Source: RBG-16-66-20 sp049651845
GTDB taxonomy: Bacteria; Pseudomonadota; Gammaproteobacteria; Burkholderiales; SG8-39
NCBI GenBank assembly: GCA_049651845.1
Contig: JBASCW010000161.1
Location: 1-56,728 of the forward strand
Length of the DNA stretch: 56,728 nucleotides
Reading direction: 5' to 3'
The translations under genes were made by a program, and so were the position numbers. Shown in pieces: positions 50,463 through 56,728 of this stretch. Every line of letters begins with the position of its first letter. The first letter of the stretch is position 1. The notes beneath the pieces were generated by a model that searched no databases, was not told the DNA's origin, and worked only from the letters and a program-made list of their open reading frames with translations.

Positions 50463-52259
50463 TCAGAAGGTATATCCCAGGCTCAGCGTGAGGAAGTCCC
50501 GATCCTTCGCCACATCGTATAGCCCGCCGCCGCTCTTCGAGAGCGCGACCGTTCCCGACCACTCTCTGTAGGCGGCGCGCAGCGACAACGTGACGGACTG
50601 GCGCCCCTCGGACAGCGCCCCATCGTACGAATAGCCTTCCAGATCGTGGCCGAATGCCACGGACGGGGTCAGCGCGAGTTCGGGGGCGAATTCCAGCCCC
50701 AGGTTCCTGAATGTCGTGGAAGCTCGAAGACGCACGCCCGCAGCCGATCTAGTCACGTACCCGTCGAAGGTGCAGCGTTTGACGTTGCCGGTACACGCGG
50801 TCCCGGGCACGGGTCCAAGGCCGAATACGTCGGGGCGGCCGTAGCGCCGGACGCTCGCGTCGGGCAAGCCAGCGACATGCTTCCCCGCCAACTCCGCGGT
50901 CAAGTCCAGGTCTGCGGACCCGAGCGCCTTGACAAACTTGTGCGTGAATCCGAGATTGATATTCCAGACGCCTTTCCTGTCGTATCCGGGATAAAGACCT
51001 CCGGGGGCCACTGCGGCCCGGTCCGCGTTCAGCAACCCCGGGGTCGTGGTCGTCCCTGTGAATGCGCCGAGCAGGTCGCTAAGGCTGAGGCGCACGGGCT
51101 GGTTGGGACGGTACGCAATCTCGCCGTAGATGCCGGTCGCCTTGGTCAAGGCCGTACGAAATTCCGCCCCCAGCATGCGAATCTTCTCGGGGTACGCGAT
51201 ACGGAAGGTTGGATTCAGTGGATCGTTCGCGACAGTCTGCGTGACACCCGTCCTGCGCGTCTTGAAGACGTCGAACAGCAGGCCGCGGCTGTGGTATTGC
51301 GCGGCATAAAGGCCAAGGACCGTCCTGATTTCAGGGAGGTCATAGATTGCCGAGACGCCGAACTGGTTGCCGTCGGCCGGAAGACCAGGATCGACCTTCC
51401 GGATGAAGCTTCCGCTGGCAAGTAGCGTTTGATCGGTACCAGCCCCCAGAAGGATCTTGTCGCAACCGCCCTGCGCGAAATCGCCCAACGCGAACATGGT
51501 GCCGCACACCGCGGCGACCGAGGATTGGAATCCGAACTGGTAGAAGCCGCTCAGCTTTAGTTGCTTGTGGACCTCGATCTCGACGGAGACGGCCGGTACT
51601 GGAAGTACGGTTTCGCTCGGCAGTGCGCCGGGCCGGCGCGCCGCCATCGTGTTGCTCGGATTGATCTCGTTCAGTCCGCCACCAACCAGGGGAGTCCTGC
51701 CCCAGCCGATCGTCTGTTTGCCGAGCTTGAACGATGCGGGCGTTTCTGCGAGTGAGAAGTTTCCGAAGAGGTAGGCGTCCCCGAGCTCAATGCCGTCGAA
51801 CTTGCCGTAGCGGTCGGCACCGGCGTCGCTGAGGGGCTGCGTCGAACTCAACCCGTTGGGAAGGTTCCCCCAGCGCCGCGACGTATCCGTCAGCGTGAAA
51901 TCCCGCCAAGCGAGGATGCGCGCGAACGCGCCCACGTTGGCACTCTTCAGTTGAAGGTCGAACACGCCTTTCGCCACCGTCGAGTAGCGCTCGCCTTTGC
52001 CGAAGTTGAGGTTGCCATCGTCCGAATTGCGGCCTCCCGCGGCCAGGCCCGTGGCGCCGATCGCCGCGGCGTTCGTGGTGTTGAGAATTTCAGCGTTTCG
52101 CTCCGATATCCGGTAACCGGTGCCGACGCTCATGTTGCCGCCGACCTTGCCGTCAAGATCGCCCAGCTTGAAGTCGAAGGCCATGGCAGCCGGCGCCACG
52201 GCGCCGGCGCAGCACGCCACCGCGCAGGCGCGCGCGATTTTGGAACGTCCAATGTTCAT
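50463..52259 (-). CDS. DUF1302-family outer-membrane protein
   Basis: This 598-residue beta-barrel-type protein of the DUF1302 family has a signal peptide ending AAMAF. It carries KLGDLDGKVGGNMSVGTGYR, GDAYLFGNFSL, KLGKQTIGWG, a later ADLDLTAELAGKHV and a terminal strand FLTLSLGYTF with final Phe, as in outer-membrane porins. Members are often found with catabolic genes for hydrophobic or steroid-like compounds, and may admit them (family knowledge, role inferred). AAAGGAGA stands before the ATG at 52259; the open frame goes further upstream, but the signal peptide fixes the start. Confidence 0.9.
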   Translation of the reverse strand: MNIGRSKIARACAVACCAGAVAPAAMAFDFKLGDLDGKVGGNMSVGTGYRISERNAEILNTTNAAAIGATGLAAGGRNSDDGNLNFGKGERYSTVAKGVFDLQLKSANVGAFARILAWRDFTLTDTSRRWGNLPNGLSSTQPLSDAGADRYGKFDGIELGDAYLFGNFSLAETPASFKLGKQTIGWGRTPLVGGGLNEINPSNTMAARRPGALPSETVLPVPAVSVEIEVHKQLKLSGFYQFGFQSSVAAVCGTMFALGDFAQGGCDKILLGAGTDQTLLASGSFIRKVDPGLPADGNQFGVSAIYDLPEIRTVLGLYAAQYHSRGLLFDVFKTRRTGVTQTVANDPLNPTFRIAYPEKIRMLGAEFRTALTKATGIYGEIAYRPNQPVRLSLSDLLGAFTGTTTTPGLLNADRAAVAPGGLYPGYDRKGVWNINLGFTHKFVKALGSADLDLTAELAGKHVAGLPDASVRRYGRPDVFGLGPVPGTACTGNVKRCTFDGYVTRSAAGVRLRASTTFRNLGLEFAPELALTPSVAFGHDLEGYSYDGALSEGRQSVTLSLRAAYREWSGTVALSKSGGGLYDVAKDRDFLTLSLGYTF

Positions 52260-52293
52260 GCTCTTCTCCTTTGGTTCCGGGATGGGGCTGCGG

Positions 52294-53670
52294 TCATGGC
52301 CTGATGCGCTCGACCCTTGGCAATGGCGTGCGCGCTTCGACCAGGGCGGTATCAGGCAGGTACGCACGCAGGGTCAGGCGGAAAGAACCCCTCGGCGAAG
52401 GCAACCAGTTCGCGGCTTCGGCCGGGGGATCGGGTTGCACCAGCACATCGAGCGAGCCGTCGGCATTGACCACCAACCCGGGGGTGCGGTTGCCGATCGA
52501 GTAGCGGCGGATCGGGTTGTCGACGAGAAAAAAACGCCCGTCGGGCAGCACCTCGTACATCGTCATCGACCAGAAGCCGCGCACCGGCAAGCCAGCGGCA
52601 GGGATGCGTACGCGGTAGCTCGCGTTGCCATCCAGCGCCTGGCCTTCGATGTCTACAAAGGTGCTCAGGTACAGCGTCTCCGCCAGGTCAAGCGCGGCGA
52701 TGCCGCGCAGCGCCACGGTGGCCCGAAGCAGCAGGTTGTCGCCCCAATAGCCAACTTCGGCCGGCGGGAACTCCCACCCGCCGACAAGACGGGTGTACAG
52801 GTTTGACGGACGCCTCAACTCCGCATTGAGCGTTGGCCATAGCGCCAACCACCGCTCGCGCATGGGTGCATCGAGCTCGTTCCAAGCGTCCACGGTACCC
52901 GCCCGAATTCCCACGGCTGCTGCGGCCTCGGCACGCGGCTTCATCGCTCCTTGCGGTGGATTCCGTGCCAGAAATTCGTTGATGACCGCGAGGAACATCG
53001 CGGCGTCGGGGTCCTTGGCCGGCCGGATCTGTTGCGGTGCGTACGCCGTGCCCGGTTGCAGAGCTGTGATTCGGAACGCGTCCTGCAGTGCCGCCACCGC
53101 GGCAATGTCGGCTGGGCCATCGACCAGCATGCGCACCAGTAACCACATGTCATTGGTGTCGGACCGCACTAGCTGCGTGTGCGTGGGCAGCTCACCGCCC
53201 CAGTCGGGCCCGAGCACCGCAATGCGCATCGGCCCGTCGCCCGCAGAACGTCGGCCCAGGATGGCGACGTTATCGGTGTACGCATTCATGAACTGCAGCG
53301 AGTAGTAGCGCCGCTCGATGCGAGGCGTTTCGATCAGCACCGGCCCGCGCGACAAGTCGATGCGCATCGACGAGTACAGCGTGTCGTTATTCGGAGCGGT
53401 GACGTTGCGCGCGGTGTGGTCCAACAACCGCCGCAGGTGATTGAAGCGGTGCAGATCGATGCGCCGCGGGTTGCCTCGATCTTCGATCGCCGTATAGCGC
53501 AGCCGCGCCATCTCGTACAGCGGGAAGAAGGCGATGAACGCATCCCGATAGGCGGCATCCGGCGCGGGAGCGCCGAACACGCCCGCTGGCGCGGTGGCGA
53601 TAACAGCCACCCCGAGGCGACGTGCCGCCTGTTGCAGCATTACGATCGATCGCACTACGGCTCCTTTCAT
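52294..53670 (-). CDS. DUF1254/DUF1214-domain exported protein
   Basis: This 458-residue protein has an N-terminal DUF1254 part (AFFPLYEMARLRYTAIED, APNNDTLYSSMRIDLSRGPV, RRYYSLQFMNAYTDNVAILG). A C-terminal DUF1214 part follows (LYLSTFVDIEGQALDGNASY, GFWSMTMYEVLPDGRFFLVD). The N-terminus has a hydrophobic stretch consistent with export. Biochemical role unknown. ATG 53670 is preceded by GGAGG; a TTG at 53676 is also in frame. It lies between the CaiB-type gene and the DUF1302 gene, with only a few bases or tens of bases between. Confidence 0.9.
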   Translation of the reverse strand: MKGAVVRSIVMLQQAARRLGVAVIATAPAGVFGAPAPDAAYRDAFIAFFPLYEMARLRYTAIEDRGNPRRIDLHRFNHLRRLLDHTARNVTAPNNDTLYSSMRIDLSRGPVLIETPRIERRYYSLQFMNAYTDNVAILGRRSAGDGPMRIAVLGPDWGGELPTHTQLVRSDTNDMWLLVRMLVDGPADIAAVAALQDAFRITALQPGTAYAPQQIRPAKDPDAAMFLAVINEFLARNPPQGAMKPRAEAAAAVGIRAGTVDAWNELDAPMRERWLALWPTLNAELRRPSNLYTRLVGGWEFPPAEVGYWGDNLLLRATVALRGIAALDLAETLYLSTFVDIEGQALDGNASYRVRIPAAGLPVRGFWSMTMYEVLPDGRFFLVDNPIRRYSIGNRTPGLVVNADGSLDVLVQPDPPAEAANWLPSPRGSFRLTLRAYLPDTALVEARTPLPRVERIRP

Positions 53671-53672
53671 AG

Positions 53673-54761
53673 TCAATCCTCCGCAGTGTTGGCGCTCGGC
53701 CCGAAGCTGCGCCAGCCCATGCCGGGGGACAGCACGGCATGGACACCCACCGCCTCGGCTTGTAGCAGCTGCTCAGCGCCGGCGAATTCCAGAAACTCGC
53801 CCAATGTGCGCACTCTCGCGGCGGGCACACCGTGGAGGTGCATCAGTTGTTCCCAGGCATTGGCATCGCGCTCGACCAGGCACCGGGCGATCCGCCCACG
53901 AAAAGCCGCGGCGGCAGCGGCAGACGCCGGATCGACCGGATCGACCGGATCGGGCACCGGGCCAACGATTTCCAAGGCCCGCGCTAGCTCGGTCATTTGC
54001 TCAGCGGTGTTGGCGCCGAGGGCGAGCCAGCCTTCGCGGCAGCGAAAGAAACTCGCGCCCGGGCTGCCGGTGTAACCCTGGTTGCCCACTCTGGGCGACT
54101 CGGCACCCGTGGTGAGCGTTTCGCACGCCATCGGGTACATCAACTGCAGCGCGGCACGCCACATGCTCACCTCGATGTACTGGCCACGCCCGTTTCGCGC
54201 GCGCTCCAGCAGAGCCGCGAGGATGGCGTTGACGGCGAGCATTCCGGTGGCGCTGTCGATCAACGGAAAGCCGACCTTGATCGGCGGATCGCCTTCGCTC
54301 CCCGTCTGCATGGCGATGCCGGTCAGCGCCTGCACCACGTGGTCGTAGGCGCCGCGCGCGCCCCACAGGGCATGCTCGCTGCCATAGCCGGAGATCGAGC
54401 AGTACACCAGCCGCGGGTTGGCGGCAGACAGTTCCTCATAGCCCAGGCCATGACGTTTGAGCGCGCCCGGGCGGTAGCTGTCGAGCAGGACGTCGGCCTC
54501 CAGAGCCAGATCTCGGCCCCGCTCCCGGCCTGCGTCGCTGCGCAGGTCGATCTCGATCACCGACTTGGCTGCGTTGAGCGCGTCGTAAGCGTGCTTGCCG
54601 TTTGGCAGCGACCCCAGATAATCCCCCCGCACCGGCGGCTCGACTTTGGTGACCTCGGCGCCCAACTGCCGCAGCTGCAAGCCGGCGAACGGCCCGGCGA
54701 TGACGTGCGAAAACTCCACCACTCGTACTCCATCGAGCGGGCGTGGTCGAAACGAGCGCAT
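53673..54761 (-). CDS. CaiB/BaiF-family CoA-transferase
   Basis: This 362-residue family III CoA-transferase has LDGVRVVEFSHVIAGPFAGL, LGAEVTKVEPPVRGDYLG, DVLLDSYRPGALKRHGLGYE and a probable catalytic Asp in FPLIDSATGMLAVNAILAAL. It would move CoA to a carboxylic acid and so activate a substrate for degradation. An imperfect repeat of nine bases (53932-53958) encodes PVDPVDP inside a surface loop. The total is shorter than many members (about 390-400). It is the first gene of the minus-strand operon and divergent from the LysR gene. Confidence 0.92.
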   Translation of the reverse strand: MRSFRPRPLDGVRVVEFSHVIAGPFAGLQLRQLGAEVTKVEPPVRGDYLGSLPNGKHAYDALNAAKSVIEIDLRSDAGRERGRDLALEADVLLDSYRPGALKRHGLGYEELSAANPRLVYCSISGYGSEHALWGARGAYDHVVQALTGIAMQTGSEGDPPIKVGFPLIDSATGMLAVNAILAALLERARNGRGQYIEVSMWRAALQLMYPMACETLTTGAESPRVGNQGYTGSPGASFFRCREGWLALGANTAEQMTELARALEIVGPVPDPVDPVDPASAAAAAAFRGRIARCLVERDANAWEQLMHLHGVPAARVRTLGEFLEFAGAEQLLQAEAVGVHAVLSPGMGWRSFGPSANTAED

Positions 54762-54795
54762 CGCCGCATGGTGGCAAGCGCGGTCTTGTCCCGTC

Positions 54796-54801
54796 TATAA
54801 T
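54796..54801 (+). promoter_or_regulatory. -10-like TATAAT before the LysR gene
   Basis: A perfect TATAAT lies 31-36 bases upstream of the LysR ATG in the 70-base divergent gap with the CaiB-type gene. A weak TGGCAA is the best -35 candidate. The gap is the natural place for the LysR operator. Confidence 0.4.
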
Positions 54802-54831
54802 GTTCGGAGATGTCACCCATACCCAAACAGC

Positions 54832-55728
54832 ATGAGAATTGAAGACATCAATTACGTGGTTGGCGTGGCGCGGGCCGGCGGCATTGGCAAGGCGGCGCCG
54901 CGGCTCGGCATTTCGCAGCCCGCGCTGTCCAAGGCGGTGTCGCGATTGGAAGCTGAACTCAAGACCCGGCTGTTCGTGCGCCAGGCGCGTGGCGTGCGGC
55001 TCACGCCTGAGGGACAACTATTCATCGAGCATGCCGAGCGGATCGCGTTGCAGGCCGGGGACGCCCTGAGCGCACTGCGCGAGATGCGGCAGGGCGCCAT
55101 TGGTGTGGTGCGTGTCGGGGTAGGCATTGGGGTTCCCGGGTCGTTGCTGGTCGGCGCCTGCGAACGTGCGGCTCAACGCGGCGCGGTGCGCTTCATGGTC
55201 GTCGGCGGCATGACCGACTCGCTGCTGGTCGAGTTGCGCGCCGGTGAACTCGACGTGGTCATCAGCGGAATTCCCCAACCACAGGACGATCAGCTGCGCT
55301 GGACCCCGTTGTGGCCCGATCCGATGGTGCCACTGGTACCGAAGACCCATCCGCTGACGCGCCGCCGCGCCCCGGCCGGCCTGCGCGAGTTGGCCGAGCA
55401 ACGCTGGGTACTGCCAGCGCGCGGCACGGTCACTCGCGGCCGCTTCGACAGTGCGTTCATCGCGCAGGGTTTGCGCCCGCCTGAGGCGACGGTGAACTCG
55501 CGCGCCTGCGGCCGCGAAATCGAACTCGCCTGCGCGCTCGGCGCAATCGTGCTGGTGCCACGCTCGATGCTAAAGGAAGAACGCGTGCACAAGACCCTGC
55601 GGCTGCTCGACGCACCCGATGGTTTGACGATCGAACGCACGGTGTCTCTGCTCAGCCGCAAGGAAGGGTATCTGACGCCCGCCGCACGCCAGTTCATTCG
55701 TTTGCTCGAGGAGAAACTGGTGCGCTGA
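54832..55728 (+). CDS. LysR-family transcriptional regulator
   Basis: This 298-residue LysR regulator has an N-terminal winged HTH (INYVVGVARAGGIGKAAPRL, GISQPALSKAVSRLEAELKT) and a C-terminal effector domain (VRVGVGIGVPGSLLVG, ELDVVISGIPQPQ). The start is ATG 54832, where the HTH begins normally. Because it is divergent from the CaiB-DUF1254-DUF1302-hydrolase operon it probably controls that operon with a pathway metabolite as inducer. Confidence 0.94.
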   Translation: MRIEDINYVVGVARAGGIGKAAPRLGISQPALSKAVSRLEAELKTRLFVRQARGVRLTPEGQLFIEHAERIALQAGDALSALREMRQGAIGVVRVGVGIGVPGSLLVGACERAAQRGAVRFMVVGGMTDSLLVELRAGELDVVISGIPQPQDDQLRWTPLWPDPMVPLVPKTHPLTRRRAPAGLRELAEQRWVLPARGTVTRGRFDSAFIAQGLRPPEATVNSRACGREIELACALGAIVLVPRSMLKEERVHKTLRLLDAPDGLTIERTVSLLSRKEGYLTPAARQFIRLLEEKLVR

Positions 55729-55748
55729 TGCGGGCGCCACCACGTGAC

Positions 55749-55769
55749 CGGCGGCGGGTGCCGCCGCCG
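55749..55769. terminator. G+C-rich hairpin after the LysR gene
   Basis: A nine-base perfect stem (CGGCGGCGG at 55749-55757, CCGCCGCCG at 55761-55769) with loop GTG follows the LysR stop by 20 bases. It could terminate or stabilise the LysR message and insulate the VapBC promoter. No T-tract follows. Confidence 0.45.
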
Positions 55770-55776
55770 CGATGTG

Positions 55777-55803
55777 TATAGTGTGATGTACGCTTACACA
55801 TCG
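55777..55803 (+). promoter_or_regulatory. Promoter/operator region of vapBC
   Basis: TATAGT at 55777-55782 is a fair -10. It is followed by GATGTA-CGCT-TACACATC (55785-55802), an imperfect inverted repeat of the kind bound by VapBC complexes for autorepression. Confidence 0.4.
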
Positions 55804-55816
55804 GAAGAGAGCGCTC

Positions 55817-56017
55817 ATGCGGACCAATATCGACATCGACGACCGGCTCCTTTCCGCGGCGATGCGCGCGAGCGGCTACAAGACCAAGCACGCCACGGTG
55901 GAGGAGGGCTTGCGCCTGCTCGCCCGCAAGAAAGCTTACGGCGGCATTCTCGCGCTGCGCGGGAAAATTCATTGGGAAGGCGATCCCGACGCACTGCGCG
56001 CGGACAAGCGCGGATAG
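55817..56017 (+). CDS. VapB-type antitoxin
   Basis: This 66-residue antitoxin of the VapB family (MazE/DUF2191-like) has MRTNIDIDDRLLSAAMRASG, the ribbon-helix-helix DNA-binding part, then KHATVEEGLRLLARKKA and a Trp-containing toxin-binding tail (GKIHWEGDPDALR). It should repress its own promoter and block the VapC nuclease. The toxin gene starts five bases downstream. Confidence 0.92.
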   Translation: MRTNIDIDDRLLSAAMRASGYKTKHATVEEGLRLLARKKAYGGILALRGKIHWEGDPDALRADKRG

Positions 56018-56022
56018 ATCCC

Positions 56023-56493
56023 GTGGTGGTGGTCGCTGATACCAGTGTCTGGGTTGACTTCCTGCGCGGCGTGCAGGGCGCGCATTGCGACCGCCTGGCG
56101 CTGCTCCTGGACGACCAGTCGATCGCGCTGTGCGACCGCGTCCTGCAGGAAGTGCTCCAAGGAGTACGGGATGAACGGGAATTCAGGACGCTGAGTGCGC
56201 GGTTGCTCGCGCTGCCATGCTTCAATCTGGGCGGACACACTCTTGCGCTTGCGGCGGCGCGCAACGACCAGCGATTGCGCCGTCTTGGCGTCAGGCCGCG
56301 AAGCGCAACCGACGTCCCAGACCTTCGGCGACCTGGTGAACTTCCAGCCGCATGTCCATGTTCTGTGCGCCGACGGGGTGTTTCGGGCGGACGGCACGTT
56401 CGTGCCCCTGCCGCCGATTCCCGAGGCGCTGCTCGAGCGCGGGTTTCGCCGCGCGGTGCTGGATTTCCTGGTCCGGGAGCGGACGATCTCTGA
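56023..56493 (+). pseudogene. VapC-type PIN toxin, 3' end replaced by transposase sequence
   Basis: The PIN-domain ribonuclease begins VVVADTSVWVDFLRG (first Asp6) and continues through LCDRVLQEVLQGVRDEREF (conserved Glu) to RNDQRLRRLGVRPRSATDV (third acidic position). The expected C-terminal 25 or so residues are missing: from about 56314 the DNA is an IS91-type transposase in another frame. The VapC frame runs on as a chimera to a stop at 56493. Three of the four acidic residues remain, so residual activity cannot be excluded, but the fold is incomplete. Confidence 0.8.
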
Positions 56494-56728
56494 GGAGCTT
56501 TGCGGCCGCATGCTCGGCTGGCGCTATAGCGGGTTTTCCGTTCACAACCAGGTGCGCATCGCCGCCGAGGACGCCGAAGGCAGGAAGAAGCTCGCCGCCT
56601 GCATGCTGCGCGCGCCGCTCTGCCTTGCCAAGATGAGCTACGACGCGGCTTCGGGCACCGTGATCTACCGCTCGAAGATGCACCTTGGGCTCAAGCGCAA
56701 CTTCCGGGTGATGCCGGGCGCCCAGTGG
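56314..56728 (+). mobile_element. IS91-family transposase fragment, runs off the window
   Basis: From about 56314 one frame reads QTFGDLVNFQPHVHVLCADG, then VFRADGTFVPLPPIPEALLE, SGFSVHNQVRIAAEDAEGRK and MHLGLKRNFRVMPGAQW. This is the middle of an IS91/ISCR-type (HUH, rolling-circle) transposase, including the HVH motif of the HUH site. The N-terminal zinc-binding part is absent because the fragment begins at the VapC junction. The frame is still open at the last base, so the 3' end lies outside the window. Confidence 0.87.

Noticed and set aside
1..56728. CRISPR array or rRNA genes
   Set aside because: No regularly spaced direct repeats of 24-40 bases and no rRNA-like stretches were seen on either strand.

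Overview
The window is G+C-rich DNA (about two thirds G+C by eye), most like a betaproteobacterium (Burkholderiales/Rhodocyclales type). The grounds are the cheA-cheW-mcp-cheR-cheD-cheB gene order, the many GTG/TTG starts, the tight ATGA overlaps and the mix of Liv-type ABC, CaiB, DUF1302 and molybdenum-hydroxylase genes. I assign no species.

Layout. (1) 1-12604, plus strand: a chemotaxis operon. It holds cheA (cut by the window edge), cheW, two intact chemoreceptors, a porin plus a small PstS-like secreted protein, the 3' stump of a third receptor, cheR, cheD, cheB, a membrane coiled-coil protein and an EAL/HDOD protein. A frameshifted HTH gene lies antisense between cheD and cheB. (2) 12619-15814: a minus-strand receiver-GGDEF-EAL protein with a degenerate GGDEF motif, then a broken receiver/PAS/GGDEF gene with an in-frame amber codon and a collapsed GGDEF domain. 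(3) 15917-38731: a long catabolic and transport region. One operon holds NTF2-like, SDR, VOC, acyl-CoA-dehydrogenase-type flavoenzyme, Gfo/Idh/MocA, luciferase-like enzyme and a secreted protein. A second holds cupin, the three molybdenum-hydroxylase subunits and VOC. Between and after them lie an opposing beta-hydroxyacid dehydrogenase, a PuuE-type hydrolase, a five-gene Liv ABC importer, membrane transporters, a Kef antiporter, a flavin reductase, a two-gene chromate transporter and two small ferredoxin-like-fold proteins. Together they suggest uptake and oxidative breakdown of a small cyclic, perhaps N-heterocyclic, compound. (4) 38770-about 41905: a tRNA-Arg(ACG) gene followed by decayed mobile DNA. 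This holds a serine recombinase with two single-base frameshifts, a hairpin-dense segment with no convincing gene, a 5'-truncated HigB toxin with intact HigA, and a dehydrogenase that has lost its 5' end. (5) 42789-44590: TetR regulator with a palindromic operator, TusA-like protein and an alpha/beta hydrolase. (6) 44847-55728: the stump of a SulP/STAS/cNMP gene, a ferric/putrescine-type ABC importer (permease frameshifted), hydrolase, DUF1302 outer-membrane protein, DUF1254 protein, CaiB-type CoA-transferase and a divergent LysR regulator. This looks like a second catabolic locus. (7) 55817-56728: VapBC whose toxin is cut by an IS91-family transposase fragment that runs off the window.

The main theme is a sound chemotaxis and catabolic chromosome with several scars: receptor loss, an amber codon, frameshifts, truncated genes at mobile-element borders, and two toxin-antitoxin pairs with damaged toxins. 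Several frameshifts are single bases, mostly at or near short runs, so sequencing error must be excluded for those. The strongest candidate for something undescribed is 40801-41164, where about ten short perfect or near-perfect inverted repeats follow one another.
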